NCBI RefSeq assembly: GCF_016864235.1
Contig: NZ_CP045732.1
Span: forward strand, 1,860,001-1,924,000
Origin: Legionella sp. MW5194
GTDB lineage: Bacteria > Pseudomonadota > Gammaproteobacteria > Legionellales > Legionellaceae
Direction: 5' to 3'
DNA length: 64,000 bases
Part shown: piece after piece, positions 8,426 through 18,296 of the stretch
Numbering within the stretch: position 1 is the stretch's first letter
How the letters are laid out: every line of letters starts with the position of its first letter
The notes under the pieces: generated by a model
What the model was told of the DNA's origin: nothing
Database searches by the model: none
Seen by the model: the letters and a program-made list of their open reading frames with translations, nothing else
Program-made: the position numbers and the translations under genes

Positions 8426-11400
8426 TTAGGCTGTGACTTCCTTCTCGGACATCTGCAAGGTCGTCTGGGTTAGATCAAGCAATTCCCTGATGGCTACAAA
8501 AAACATGGTGTAGTTCAGAGACTGGCTTGAACGCAAATCAGCCAGAATATGCCGCCAGCGTTCAATCAGGGTAGTATGGTTTTCAGCCCAATGAGCGAAA
8601 GATTTCATTGAATCTTTTTTCTTCTCATCCAGGCTGATAATACCCACTGTCAATTGCCGCTGCTGCCAATCCAAATCATCCCGCAAGGCTTCACGCGATA
8701 ACGATTCCCAGTTATTTTCAGTGGGATGAACAATGACCTGGGAACGGATCCAGCCTAAATCAAGGAATTCGCCGATAGCAAAGTAAGCCTGCGCCACCTG
8801 TGTGACGCTCAACTCCATCTTCTGCGCCACTTCGATGATGTCCATGGCGGAGAATAAGGCGCGAGTGATGGTCAGCTCATGAGCAAACTCCTCATCAATA
8901 CCCAAATCAATGTAATGCTGATATTGCTCCTTGTATTGGGCAAGGTTTCCTTCACTGTAAATTGTCGGGATGGACTTTTTCAACTCCTCCACTCCCGGGC
9001 CGTAGAGTTTCACGGCTTTACCAATGTTCAAGCGCATACGCTGACTGCGTAAGAACCAACGGGTTACCCGACGCATTAACCGTACATACAGCATGACAAT
9101 GTCAATCTGTCTGGACGCATTGACAAACGATTCCAGAGCGCTGATTTTTTTCAACACGCCATCAATGTTAAGCACCGTTCTCGCAATCATGTAGGCACGA
9201 ACAATCGCTGAAACGGGCGCGCCGGTTTCATCCTGCATGCGGTAAATGAACGTAAAGCCCATCTCATTGACGATGATGTTACTTAAGCGGGTCGCGATAA
9301 TTTCGCGGCGCAGAGGATGCTCCTGCATCTGGGTGCTGAAGCGCTCCTGAAGCGGTTTTGGAAAGTAGCTGACTAAAAATGTTTTCAAATAAGCGTCTTC
9401 AGGGACATTGGTCGCCAGTATCTGTTCTTTAAGAATGGTTTTACTGTAACACAATAAAACAGCGATGGATGGCGGCACAAGTCCTTTACCAAGCAGTTTA
9501 CGTTCGGCAAACATCTTGTCGTCCGGCAAGAATTCGAGGGATCGGTCTATTTTTCCAGTGCGCTCCAATTCATTGATGTAGCGCATGTGCAATTCAACCG
9601 ATTTTAACGCCTGAGCCGCGGTATAGCTGATGGCCCGTGGTTGGGCAAAATTGTCCCTCAATACCAGCGCGGCGACTTCATCCGTCATTTCAGCCAGCAG
9701 TTCATTGCGTTGTTTGGGAGTTAAATCGCCGGCAGCGACAATGCTGTTTAACAGAATTTTGATGTTAACTTCTTTGTCAGAACAGTTTACACCGCCTGAA
9801 TTATCAATGAAGTCGGTGTAAATTAATCCCCCTTCCATGGCGTATTCCACACGAGCCAGTTGGGTTAATCCGAGGTTGCCGCCCTCGCCCACCAGCTTGC
9901 ATCGCAACTGCTTGGCATTGATGCGGGTCGCGTCATTGGTGCGATCGCCAACGTCTGCGTGGGTTTCGCTTTGCGCTTTGACGAAGGTTCCAATCCCGGC
10001 ACTCCACAACAAATCCACCTTGGCACGAAGGATAATGCGAATCAGTTCATTGGGTTCAATCTGAGCCTGCTTGATGCCGAAAACTTGCTTCATCTCCTTG
10101 CTGACAGGAATGGATTTTGCGCTGCGGTTAAACACACCGCCGCCTTTGGAAATTAATTTCTTGTCGTAATCGCTCCAGTTTGAACGGGGCAGATTAAACA
10201 GGCGCTCACGTTCTTTGAAACTGAGTTCAGGATCGGGATCCGGATCAATAAAAATATGAAGGTGATTAAATGCACCCAGCAATTTGATATGCCGAGACAG
10301 CAACATGCCGTTACCGAACACATCGCCGGCCATGTCGCCAATACCCACCACGGTAAAGTCATTATTGATGTCCATGCCGGACTCGTAGAAATGACGCTTG
10401 ACTGATTCCCACGCACCGCGGGCCGTAATACCCATTTTTTTATGGTCATAGCCCACCGAACCGCCCGATGCAAAGGCGTCTCCGAGCCAAAAGCCATACT
10501 CTAAAGAAATGGCATTGGCAATATCAGAGAACGACGCGGTTCCCTTATCGGCAGCCACCACGAGGTAAGGATCGTCTTCGTCATAACACAGGACATTGGC
10601 AGGTTTTTCAACCACCGAACCCCTGTAGTTATCGGTGATATCGAGCAGACCGCGGATAAATTCCTGATAACAGGCAATGCCTTCCGCCTGAATGTCTTCA
10701 CGGCTACCGTTTAAGGGCAGGTGTTTGGGCACGAAGCCACCTTTCGCACCGCTTGGGACGATGACCGCGTTCTTAACCTGCTGGGCTTTCATAAGGCCCA
10801 GGATTTCTGTTCTGAAATCTTCTTTTCGGTCAGACCAGCGCAGGCCCCCGCGGGCCACTTTACCGCCACGCAAATGCACACCTTCAAAGCGCGGCGAGTA
10901 AATGAAAATTTCAAACATGGGATAGGGTTTGGGTACACCCGGTATCGCCTTGCTGTTGAGTTTGATGGAAATGTTTTTCTTGGGATTCCCTTTCGCATCC
11001 ACCTGATAATAATTAGTCCTCAACGTGGCAGAAATCGCATGCACGTACTGACGGATAATTTTATCTTCATCCAGGTTGCTGACATTATCCAAGGCGGTAA
11101 AAATCTGATCGATCTGACTGGTAACCTGATCTTCACGATGGTTGTTGGGCTCGGGATTAAAGCGGGTTTCAAACAACTCAACCAGTTTTTTAGCAATTGT
11201 CGCATTATTATGCAGAGCCAATTCAATGTATTCCTGACTGAACGTCAAGCCGATTTGCTTGAAGTACTTTGCGTAAGTGCGCAACACTGCCACTTGACGC
11301 CAATTGAGGCCGGCAGCCAGTACCAGCTGGTTAAAGCCATCGTTCTCGGCATGACCAAACCAGACGCTGGCAAAGGCATTCTGGAACAAGTCTTTGATGC

Positions 11401-13306
11401 CATCGATATCAAAACAGGCGCCGCGGGTATATTGCAGGGCAAAATCATTAATCCAGGTGATGCTGCCGTCTTCAAATTTCAACACATACGGCCGTTCACT
11501 GATAGCCCGCATGCCGAGCCGTTCAACAATGGGCAGGACATCCGACAGTGGAATGGTGGTGCTGTGCTGATAAATCTTAAGGCGGAAACTGTCGGCCACT
11601 TCATCCATGGGACGATAAAAATTCATCACCAGCGGGTTTTCTTCCGACAAGGCTTCCACATGCTTGATGTCATAGACTGCTGTACGCGGCGAAAAAGTGT
11701 CGCAATAAGAAATCGGGAATGCACCGCGGTATCGGGCAAACAGATGATTGGCCTGCTCTTCGCCGAAGGTTTCCACCAGGAAATGCTGCAATTCGTCATT
11801 CCATGAGCGCCCAACCTCAATCAGTTTCTGCTCAATTTCCTTGAAATCCCATTGCGTTTCATCCTGAGGATTGGTACGGATGATGAAATGAATGCGCGCA
11901 AGCACCGATTCTGAGAACCAGGTGGAAAAGGTGATTTCTTCCGCATTAAAGCTTTTCTCAAGGATATGCTGCATGGCCTGCCGCAATTCCGTATTGAAAC
12001 GCTCCTTGGGAACATAAACCAGACAGGAAATAAAGCGTCGATACACATCCACCCGCGCAAACATACGAATACGACGGCGCTCCTGCATATAATAGATGCC
12101 CATGGCAATTTCCAGCAACTCGTCTTCGGACGCCTGAATTAAATCGTCGCGGGGCAGGGTTTCAAGAATATTCAACAATACCTTACCGGCATGGCTTCGC
12201 GGCACCAGTGTGGAATTGTTCATTACTTTAGCCACTTTATGGCGCAGGAAGGGAATGTGCTTGGGATTGGTGTTGTAAGCGGCCGACGTGTACAGGCCGA
12301 TGATTCGCATCTCCCCTACGACCTGGCCTTTTTTATTAAAGCGTTTAACACCGATATAGTCCGTGTAGGCCTGGCGATGAACCGTGGCTTCGGTATTGGT
12401 TTTGAACATAACCAGGGCTCGGGATGACAGGGTGAGTTCACGTGCTTCAGGAGTCATGGCCGAAATGCTTCGGGCGGTGGATTTGCTAAGGCTTGGCCGC
12501 AACACCCCAAGTCCGGTTTCTGGCAGAGGCTGCAGAATTGTTTCATGCCCTTTTTCTATCAGCTCGTAATCGCGAATGCCGAGGAAGGTGAAATGATGGT
12601 CCTCAATCCATTGCAGGAAAGCCTTGGTTTCTTCGGCTTCCGCCGGATCAAGGACTTCCGGGGCCTCGTCGAGTTCAGTAATAGCTCGGCGTACCCGTTC
12701 ACGCATCGCCGGCCAATCTTCAACCACGGCACGATTGTCTTCAAGAACGCGGTCAAAATTACGGTGCAATTCCTCAAGTATCGCGGGATCCGTTTGCCGG
12801 TCAATTTCCATGAAAATGGGTGCTTCGACAAAAATACCTTTCTTTTTATCCATTGCAGGATTGGTACTGCGCGGCAATACCTGCACCACCTGATTCTTGT
12901 CGTTGCGTTTCACGGTAAGGCCGCCCATGTGGATGACCAGATGCGCTTCAAAGCCCATGCGGTTAACGACCATTCGTAAGGAATCAACCAGGAAAGGCAT
13001 GTCGGTGGTGAGCACTTCGACCACCGTGTGGGTTGTTTGCCAGCCGTGTCTTTCAAAATCGGGGTTATAGATACGTATTTTAGTCTCATTGGGTGCGCGG
13101 GTCTGGATGAGAGACCAGAAATTAATCGCTGCCCCATAAAGATCTTCAATATCCCATTCGCACAGGTCCTCCATGGCAACTGTGCTGTAAAACTGCCGCA
13201 CGAACTCGGAGCACAATTGGGCTTGCTCAGGTTCCATTTTACGTTTCAGTTTATCAACAATGGCATAAATGATTAAATCTTTACCTTCTTCGAATTTGTA
13301 AGACAT
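8426..13306 (-). CDS. gdhB: NAD-specific glutamate dehydrogenase, 180-kDa class
   Basis: 1626 residues, the length of the large-type bacterial NAD-GDH. A long N-terminal regulatory part (about 1-720) precedes the catalytic core: RGGLRWSDRKEDFRTEILGL, then NAVIVPSGAKGGFV with the catalytic Lys, then the dinucleotide-binding GIGDMAGDVFGNGML, then KLVGEGGNLGLTQLARVEYA. A C-terminal helical region ends the protein. It deaminates glutamate to 2-oxoglutarate and ammonia with NAD, a catabolic route fitting an amino-acid-consuming organism. The ATG has GAGGTGA upstream. Many long open frames on the opposite strand are shadows. It is monocistronic: a hairpin follows and the next gene lies 48 bp away with its own ribosome site. 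Confidence 0.96.
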   Translation of the reverse strand: MSYKFEEGKDLIIYAIVDKLKRKMEPEQAQLCSEFVRQFYSTVAMEDLCEWDIEDLYGAAINFWSLIQTRAPNETKIRIYNPDFERHGWQTTHTVVEVLTTDMPFLVDSLRMVVNRMGFEAHLVIHMGGLTVKRNDKNQVVQVLPRSTNPAMDKKKGIFVEAPIFMEIDRQTDPAILEELHRNFDRVLEDNRAVVEDWPAMRERVRRAITELDEAPEVLDPAEAEETKAFLQWIEDHHFTFLGIRDYELIEKGHETILQPLPETGLGVLRPSLSKSTARSISAMTPEARELTLSSRALVMFKTNTEATVHRQAYTDYIGVKRFNKKGQVVGEMRIIGLYTSAAYNTNPKHIPFLRHKVAKVMNNSTLVPRSHAGKVLLNILETLPRDDLIQASEDELLEIAMGIYYMQERRRIRMFARVDVYRRFISCLVYVPKERFNTELRQAMQHILEKSFNAEEITFSTWFSESVLARIHFIIRTNPQDETQWDFKEIEQKLIEVGRSWNDELQHFLVETFGEEQANHLFARYRGAFPISYCDTFSPRTAVYDIKHVEALSEENPLVMNFYRPMDEVADSFRLKIYQHSTTIPLSDVLPIVERLGMRAISERPYVLKFEDGSITWINDFALQYTRGACFDIDGIKDLFQNAFASVWFGHAENDGFNQLVLAAGLNWRQVAVLRTYAKYFKQIGLTFSQEYIELALHNNATIAKKLVELFETRFNPEPNNHREDQVTSQIDQIFTALDNVSNLDEDKIIRQYVHAISATLRTNYYQVDAKGNPKKNISIKLNSKAIPGVPKPYPMFEIFIYSPRFEGVHLRGGKVARGGLRWSDRKEDFRTEILGLMKAQQVKNAVIVPSGAKGGFVPKHLPLNGSREDIQAEGIACYQEFIRGLLDITDNYRGSVVEKPANVLCYDEDDPYLVVAADKGTASFSDIANAISLEYGFWLGDAFASGGSVGYDHKKMGITARGAWESVKRHFYESGMDINNDFTVVGIGDMAGDVFGNGMLLSRHIKLLGAFNHLHIFIDPDPDPELSFKERERLFNLPRSNWSDYDKKLISKGGGVFNRSAKSIPVSKEMKQVFGIKQAQIEPNELIRIILRAKVDLLWSAGIGTFVKAQSETHADVGDRTNDATRINAKQLRCKLVGEGGNLGLTQLARVEYAMEGGLIYTDFIDNSGGVNCSDKEVNIKILLNSIVAAGDLTPKQRNELLAEMTDEVAALVLRDNFAQPRAISYTAAQALKSVELHMRYINELERTGKIDRSLEFLPDDKMFAERKLLGKGLVPPSIAVLLCYSKTILKEQILATNVPEDAYLKTFLVSYFPKPLQERFSTQMQEHPLRREIIATRLSNIIVNEMGFTFIYRMQDETGAPVSAIVRAYMIARTVLNIDGVLKKISALESFVNASRQIDIVMLYVRLMRRVTRWFLRSQRMRLNIGKAVKLYGPGVEELKKSIPTIYSEGNLAQYKEQYQHYIDLGIDEEFAHELTITRALFSAMDIIEVAQKMELSVTQVAQAYFAIGEFLDLGWIRSQVIVHPTENNWESLSREALRDDLDWQQRQLTVGIISLDEKKKDSMKSFAHWAENHTTLIERWRHILADLRSSQSLNYTMFFVAIRELLDLTQTTLQMSEKEVTA

Positions 13307-13346
13307 TCAATCACCTCAATTAGGCACAAAAAATTAGCTGCCGCGC

Positions 13347-13352
13347 ATTATA
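13347..13352 (-). promoter_or_regulatory. Putative -10 box for glutamate dehydrogenase
   Basis: A perfect TATAAT on the minus strand lies about 41 bases before the dehydrogenase ATG. No good TTGACA-like -35 is visible at 16-18 bases, so an activator or extended contacts may be needed. Confidence 0.45.
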
Positions 13353-13401
13353 TACTGGTGTTTCGCAACTTACACGGCAATAGTGCAAATTTATTAAACT
13401 A

Positions 13402-13881
13402 TTATTCAATAAAGACCCGGGTACCTATGGCAACCCAATCCGCTACTTCGATCATATCCTTATTGCGCATGCGAATACATCCCCGTGAGCCGGGCATACC
13501 CAGCGGCGTTGAATCGGGTGTGCCGTGGATATAAATGTAGCGTTTCAGGCTGTCAACGTCACCGCCCTGATTACGTCCCGGCTCCAAACCATCCAGCTGC
13601 AGAATCCGGGTTAAAATCCAGTCTCGCCCCGGGTAGCGCGCAGCGAGCGAGGCATCGTAAATTTCACCCGTCCATTCACGCCCGACAAACACACTGTTTT
13701 CGACAGCATCCAATCCAATGCGGGAATGAATACGATGCCATCCACGGGGCGTGCACTCACTGCCCATGCCCTCACCCAGGCCATTTTTTGCGGTGGACAC
13801 CGGGTAGGTTTTCCAAAGCGCATCCTGTTCATAACACGCCATGATTTGCCTCGCGGCCGAAATGTAAATGTATTGCTTCAT
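13402..13881 (-). CDS. L,D-transpeptidase (YkuD fold), no signal peptide
   Basis: 159 residues with the YkuD active-site signature: IHGTPDSTPLG followed by SRGCIRMRNKDM, where His, Ser/Arg and Cys form the catalytic centre. The family makes 3-3 peptidoglycan cross-links or attaches proteins to the wall. The start (MKQYIYISAARQIMACYEQ) has no obvious signal sequence, which is odd for a periplasmic enzyme but seen in short YkuD homologues. It is 7 bp after the aldehyde dehydrogenase stop and probably co-transcribed with it. Confidence 0.88.
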   Translation of the reverse strand: MKQYIYISAARQIMACYEQDALWKTYPVSTAKNGLGEGMGSECTPRGWHRIHSRIGLDAVENSVFVGREWTGEIYDASLAARYPGRDWILTRILQLDGLEPGRNQGGDVDSLKRYIYIHGTPDSTPLGMPGSRGCIRMRNKDMIEVADWVAIGTRVFIE

Positions 13882-13888
13882 CAGAACA

Positions 13889-15256
13889 TCACTTGATTGC
13901 TACGGTTTTAATATTAACAAATTCCAAAATACCTTCACGTGAAAGCTCCCGCCCATAGCCGGAGTGCTTGATTCCGCCAAACGGTAATCTCGGATCAGAG
14001 GCAACCAGGGCATTGACAAAGCAACTGCCGGCCTCAATGAGGTTTTTGGCAATGTCTTCACCGCGCACAATGTCACGGGTAAACACAGCGCCTGCCAATC
14101 CATACGGGCTTTGGTTCGCCAAACGAATGCCTTCTGCTTCATTGTTCACCTGAATGACTGCGATAACTGGACCAAATAACTCCTCCTCAAAGGCCGTCAT
14201 GCCAGGTTTGACATTCACAAGCAAGGTGGGTGGATAATAAAATCCGGGGCCTGCAGGCAATACGCCGCCCTCCACCAGACGCGCGCCCTGCTTCACACTC
14301 TCAAGAACCTGTTGATGCAGCGTAGCACGCAAATCTTCACGCGCCATCGGACCCAGCGTTGTTTCAGGGTTGGCAGGCTCGCCCATGGCATAGTGCTGCA
14401 GGCGTTGCTGAATCTTGGCCACCAGGTCGTCATAAACGCAAGCCACGGCGATGATGCGTTTGGCTGCAATGCAAACCTGACCACAATTATTCAGACGGGA
14501 CTTAATGATGCAATCCGCCGCCAAATCGAGGTCGGCATCATCAAGCACAAGGTAGGGATCGCTTCCGCCCAATTCGAGTACGGATTTTTTTAAATGCGAC
14601 GCCGCATTGGCCGCGACTACACGGCCTGCTTTCTCACTGCCGGTAAAACTTAAGGAGGCTATTTTATCATGGGCAATGAGTGCAGCAGCGCCTTCATTAT
14701 CCACAACCGCCTGTTGAAACAGATGGGGAGAGAAACCCGCCTCAATGAACAATTTTTCAATCGCAAAACCGCACCCCGTGGTCACCGGCGCATGTTTTAA
14801 AATCACGGCATTTCCTGCCATGATAGCCGGTATCGCGCAACGATAAACCTGCCAGAAAGGGAAATTCCAGGGCATGATTGCAAAGACAATGCCAAGCGGC
14901 TGGTAATACACCGTGGATTTCTGCAATTCAGTCTGTATGGTTTGCGGCTTTAAATACTCCTCTGCCTTTTCGGCATAATGCTCAGCAAGCCAGGCGCATT
15001 TTTCTATTTCCGCCTCACCCTGAGTAATGGGTTTACCCATCTCACGGGCGATTAACAGCGCGAGTTCCTTTTTTTTACGGCGAAGTAAATCGCTTAAGGC
15101 AAGCATGTGCTGGCGTCTGAATTCGAAAGAAGTTTTGCGCCAGTCAAGAAAGGCGTTATCGGCCCTGTCAATGAGGTGATTCACGTCTTTGCCTGAAAGC
15201 AGAGGGTATTTAGCGAGTTTTTCTTCGGTAGCCGGATTGATGGTCTGAATGCTCAT
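13889..15256 (-). CDS. sad: Succinate-semialdehyde dehydrogenase (Sad/YneI-like)
   Basis: 455 residues of the aldehyde dehydrogenase superfamily. Visible motifs are the PWNFPFWQ substrate/NAD region, the SFTGSEKAG turn, the general-base Glu in VLELGGSDPYLVL and the catalytic Cys in NNCGQVCIAAKR. Length and N-terminal sequence (INPATEEKLAKYPLLS) fit the YneI group, which oxidises succinate semialdehyde to succinate with NAD(P). Substrate is inferred from the subgroup. It precedes the short L,D-transpeptidase. Confidence 0.85.
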   Translation of the reverse strand: MSIQTINPATEEKLAKYPLLSGKDVNHLIDRADNAFLDWRKTSFEFRRQHMLALSDLLRRKKKELALLIAREMGKPITQGEAEIEKCAWLAEHYAEKAEEYLKPQTIQTELQKSTVYYQPLGIVFAIMPWNFPFWQVYRCAIPAIMAGNAVILKHAPVTTGCGFAIEKLFIEAGFSPHLFQQAVVDNEGAAALIAHDKIASLSFTGSEKAGRVVAANAASHLKKSVLELGGSDPYLVLDDADLDLAADCIIKSRLNNCGQVCIAAKRIIAVACVYDDLVAKIQQRLQHYAMGEPANPETTLGPMAREDLRATLHQQVLESVKQGARLVEGGVLPAGPGFYYPPTLLVNVKPGMTAFEEELFGPVIAVIQVNNEAEGIRLANQSPYGLAGAVFTRDIVRGEDIAKNLIEAGSCFVNALVASDPRLPFGGIKHSGYGRELSREGILEFVNIKTVAIK

Positions 15257-15543
15257 GGCGGTGTGGGATTCTTATTAATTTAAAAGAGTTTAGACTATCT
15301 CTGCGCGAGTGCAACAGTTTAAAGCGGCGCCACCGCAGGTTGATCCCCGTAATGGATAATATTTAATTCAGTTTTTATAGTTTTATTCATAATGTGTCCA
15401 TTCTAGCCAAATAATCAATTCCTGTATGACGTTCGGTGGTTGCCTAGAGGATTTGATTGTTGTTACTATTTTCAGAACGACAGGCGGATACGTACACTGC
15501 GCGTCTGCATGAATGAATTTTACTCCACATTGGGATAATTTTA
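15257..15543. other. Divergent intergenic region
   Basis: 287 bases between divergent sad and pcs. The stretch is AT-rich and must hold both promoters. No clear operator or hairpin could be singled out by eye. Confidence 0.4.
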
Positions 15544-16311
15544 ATGACAAATAGAACTCTAGGCTACCACCCCGCTCATTACCTGGTTGCCTGGGCCGTC
15601 CATGCGTTTACTGCCAGCGCAGCCTGCTTTGGACTTTTAACGCTGGCCAAAATTTACCAGCATGACTATGTACAGGCTCTGTGGTTCATGGCTATAACGG
15701 TTGTTATTGACGCCCTTGATGGCACCCTGGCACGGCTGGTCAGAGTAAAAACCGTATTGCCGAATATAGATGGGGCTTTGCTGGACAATATTGTTGATTA
15801 CCTCAATTACGTCATCACCCCCTGCTTTTTCCTGTTCGTTAAACCGGATATGCTGTCTGCGGATGTCAAATTGCTTATTATTGTGGCCATTACAATCGCC
15901 TCATCCTATCAATTTTGTCAATCGGATGCGAAAACACCGGATCATTTCTTCAAAGGATTTCCCTGTTATTGGAACATTGCGGTATTTTATATGTTCATTT
16001 TTAACACATCCATGTTCACCAATGCCCTGATCCTCACCCTTCTGTGCATCCTGGTTTTCGTTCCGATTAAATACGTTTACCCCTCACGGCTTGATTACCT
16101 CACTGAATCCAGAACCCTTAAAATCATGATGCACAGTTTTTCATTGATTTATGGCATCAGTTCGGCCCTGATCTTATGGAATTATCCTCAGATTAATCCC
16201 GTCTATCTGGCTGTTTCACTGGGTTATGTCATCATGTACCTGTCTTTAAGCGTGTACAGGACTTACTCCCCAATGATCATTTCCCGCATGTCTGCACATA
16301 AAGAATCATAG
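15544..16311 (+). CDS. pcs: Phosphatidylcholine synthase (CDP-alcohol transferase)
   Basis: 255 residues, about eight hydrophobic segments. The CDP-alcohol phosphotransferase signature is spread over DALDGTLARLVRV (D-x2-DG-x2-AR) and then NIDGALLDNIVDYLNY (G-x3-D-x3-D), with all acidic metal ligands present. Pcs condenses CDP-diacylglycerol with choline in one inner-membrane step. Phosphatidylcholine is a major Legionella lipid that matters for virulence. A GGGA ribosome site precedes the ATG. Confidence 0.94.
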   Translation: MTNRTLGYHPAHYLVAWAVHAFTASAACFGLLTLAKIYQHDYVQALWFMAITVVIDALDGTLARLVRVKTVLPNIDGALLDNIVDYLNYVITPCFFLFVKPDMLSADVKLLIIVAITIASSYQFCQSDAKTPDHFFKGFPCYWNIAVFYMFIFNTSMFTNALILTLLCILVFVPIKYVYPSRLDYLTESRTLKIMMHSFSLIYGISSALILWNYPQINPVYLAVSLGYVIMYLSLSVYRTYSPMIISRMSAHKES

Positions 16312-16377
16312 AATCATTCACATTTGCCTAAAGACTGATTAATATAATGCGTTTTCAATGTGAGGATTGAGGTGAGT

Positions 16378-16863
16378 ATGTCTGTTTACCGTTGTACGTT
16401 TACTGTATTGGCAACCTGTTTATTAATGAACACTGTGTCACATGCCGAAGCATTTCCCCATGGTTGCGAAGTCAGCGGCTTTGGTTACAGTAATTACCAC
16501 CTGATTGTGAATGAAACCGGCGATCAAGCCTTTTACCTCATCCAGAATCGCAGCGACAGAACCATCGAACTCCAGCGCATCGAAACACGTGAAGTGTTTA
16601 TGAGCCCGCCTCTGACCGCCAAGCTTGAACCAGCCAATTGGGCTGCCTTTGCCTCCGACATTCGCGAAATGCATTTCCAATGCTTCTACACCGAAAATGA
16701 AAACACAGCCAAAGTGAATTGTCGCGATGTACTGGATGTTTGCCAATATCCCCGAGTTAAATTTGCTTTGAGTAATATGGGAAATTACTGGGTATCTACT
16801 AATAAATCACAACGACAGGTCATTAATGATGCCGCCGCAAAAGGAATTTACTTACGATGGTAA
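16378..16863 (+). CDS. Exported protein of unknown function
   Basis: About 161 residues from the ATG at 16378, which follows GAGGTGAG. An in-frame GTG at 16360 is less likely. A signal peptide (YRCTFTVLATCLLMNTVSHAEA) is followed by a mature domain with four cysteines (HGCEV, HFQCFY, KVNCRDVLDVCQY) that could form two disulfides, and a C-terminus ending GIYLRW. Probably periplasmic or secreted. It resembles small Legionella exported proteins in general style, but I do not recognise the family. The last 38 bases overlap the next gene, which suggests coupling. Confidence 0.75.
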   Translation: MSVYRCTFTVLATCLLMNTVSHAEAFPHGCEVSGFGYSNYHLIVNETGDQAFYLIQNRSDRTIELQRIETREVFMSPPLTAKLEPANWAAFASDIREMHFQCFYTENENTAKVNCRDVLDVCQYPRVKFALSNMGNYWVSTNKSQRQVINDAAAKGIYLRW

Positions 16864-17365
16864 GGTACCTCTCAGTACCCACAACACATTATTCGCGCTG
16901 CTTGGGGTTCTAGGCAGCATTGTTTCGCTTCTTGGATTGATTAAAATGCCGGCGCAATTGTATTTTGTCGCTGGTTCAACGCTTTTGTTATTCACCGCTC
17001 TGCATTTCAAACTGGTTTATTTTATCGCCCTGGAATTAATATTAATTGCCGGACATGGCGCTGTCCTTCTAGGCATTGGACCTGCTCTGCAATTAGCCAT
17101 TCCCATCCTGCTTTGTGTGCAATTATTGTTTTTTTACTATTTAAGTGGCCAGTTAACCAATGCATTTATTCTCATCGGAATAACCGGCATCGCGCTGTTG
17201 TCAATAGGGCTTGCTTATGAAAATCAATGGGTTTTTTTCAGCGGCGGTAGTGCAGTGGCCTGTTATGCGTTCTACAATGCATCCAGTAAAAAAGCGGCGT
17301 TAATCTGGGCGATACTGAATTCATTGTTTGCTCTGATTGCAATCCTGAAAATACTTGTTTTTTAA
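16826..17365 (+). CDS. Hydrophobic inner-membrane protein, unknown
   Basis: 179 residues made almost wholly of six or seven hydrophobic helices (for example TLFALLGVLGSIVSLLGLI, FIALELILIAGHGAVLLGI, AAIPILLCVQLLFFYYLSG-type segments) joined by very short loops. No catalytic motif is evident. It overlaps the preceding exported-protein gene by 38 bp and ends 13 bp before the thioredoxin-like gene, so the three look like one transcript. The two adjacent ATG codons at 16826 and 16829 are equivalent starts. Confidence 0.75.
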   Translation: MMPPQKEFTYDGKVPLSTHNTLFALLGVLGSIVSLLGLIKMPAQLYFVAGSTLLLFTALHFKLVYFIALELILIAGHGAVLLGIGPALQLAIPILLCVQLLFFYYLSGQLTNAFILIGITGIALLSIGLAYENQWVFFSGGSAVACYAFYNASSKKAALIWAILNSLFALIAILKILVF

Positions 17366-17378
17366 TTCTGGAGATTTT

Positions 17379-17936
17379 ATGGCTAAAACACCTTCTACCA
17401 TGTCCCCACTGGGAACCCAGGCCCCTGTTTTTTCTTTGACTGACGTGGTAACCGGTAAAACGATTAATCTCACACAGGACAACAAGGCCAAAGCCACGGT
17501 GATTATGTTTATCTGCAATCATTGCCCTTATGTGAAACACATCAACCGGGAATTAACACGCCTGGCCAATGATTACCTGCCTAAAGACATACGATTTTAT
17601 GCCATCAATTCCAATGATGTTGTCAATTATCCTGATGATTCACCCGACAACATGAAGCGCACAGCAATAACAGAACAATACCCCTTCCCTTATCTTTTTG
17701 ATGAAACCCAGGAGGTTGCCAGAGCCTATCAAGCGGCCTGCACGCCCGATTTTTTTGTCTATGATAATCAGTTGTCGCTGATTTATCGTGGCCAGTTTGA
17801 TGACTCCAGGCCAGGAAATACCATCCCGGTCACAGGGGATTCTATTCGTGTAGCCCTGGATTGCGTGCTGGCGAATCAACAAGTCAATGAAACACAAAAA
17901 CCAAGCCTTGGGTGTAATATTAAATGGAAAGCGTAA
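17379..17936 (+). CDS. Thioredoxin-fold AhpC/TSA-like protein
   Basis: 185 residues from the ATG at 17379, with CTGGAG 6-7 bases upstream. It has the thioredoxin-like redoxin layout: LGTQAPVFSLTDVVTGKTINL, then MFICNHCPYVKHI with a CxxC pair, and the cis-Pro region AACTPDFFVYD. The NHCPYVK signature is that of a cytosolic thioredoxin/redoxin subgroup of unknown partner. It could reduce peroxides or protein disulfides. Its stop overlaps the next ATG (TAATG). Confidence 0.87.
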   Translation: MAKTPSTMSPLGTQAPVFSLTDVVTGKTINLTQDNKAKATVIMFICNHCPYVKHINRELTRLANDYLPKDIRFYAINSNDVVNYPDDSPDNMKRTAITEQYPFPYLFDETQEVARAYQAACTPDFFVYDNQLSLIYRGQFDDSRPGNTIPVTGDSIRVALDCVLANQQVNETQKPSLGCNIKWKA

Positions 17937-18256
17937 TGCCCGAATTCAAATTGTCGTTTTATGTCCCGGAAAGTCATTTGCAGGCGGTCAAGCAGGCTTT
18001 GTTTGACGCGGGGGCAGGCAAACTCGGAAATTATGATCAGACTTGTTGGCAAACCTTAGGCCAGGGTCAATTTCGACCGCTACAAGGCGCAAACCCTGCG
18101 CTGGGTGAACCATTGGAACTGAACTATGTTACCGAAGTCAAAGTGGAAATGCTGTGTGAGGAGCGTCGTTTGCGTGACGCGATTACGGCATTAAAACAAG
18201 CGCATCCCTACGAAGAACCGGCCTATGATATTGTCAGGCTTGAGCAATTGAAATAA
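17936..18256 (+). CDS. YqfO/NIF3-associated CutA-like domain protein
   Basis: 106 residues starting at the ATG embedded in the previous stop (TAATG). The sequence KLSFYVPESHLQAVKQALFDAGAGKLGNYDQTCW and the C-terminal HPYEEPAYDI match the PII/CutA-like insert domain found in YqfO/NIF3-family proteins and as stand-alone proteins. No enzymatic role is established for stand-alone members. Tight coupling to the redoxin gene is the only functional hint. Confidence 0.82.
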   Translation: MPEFKLSFYVPESHLQAVKQALFDAGAGKLGNYDQTCWQTLGQGQFRPLQGANPALGEPLELNYVTEVKVEMLCEERRLRDAITALKQAHPYEEPAYDIVRLEQLK

Positions 18257-18282
18257 AAAAGCCTGCTGAAGCAGGCTCTTTT
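18254..18282. terminator. Bidirectional Rho-independent terminator
   Basis: Perfect stem AGCCTGC-TGAA-GCAGGCT flanked by AAAAA on the left and TCTTTT on the right. It lies between the convergent CutA-like gene and rplI, so it can stop transcription from both sides. Confidence 0.88.
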
Positions 18283-18296
18283 ACGGGAAGCATTCC

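Noticed and set aside
10721..11806. 361-residue open frame on the plus strand
   Set aside because: Exactly antisense to the catalytic part of the glutamate dehydrogenase. No motif, no ribosome site: a shadow frame.
16361..16863. Identification as the enhanced-entry protein EnhB
   Set aside because: Size and export signal would fit, but I cannot confirm a sequence match from memory, so it is left unnamed.
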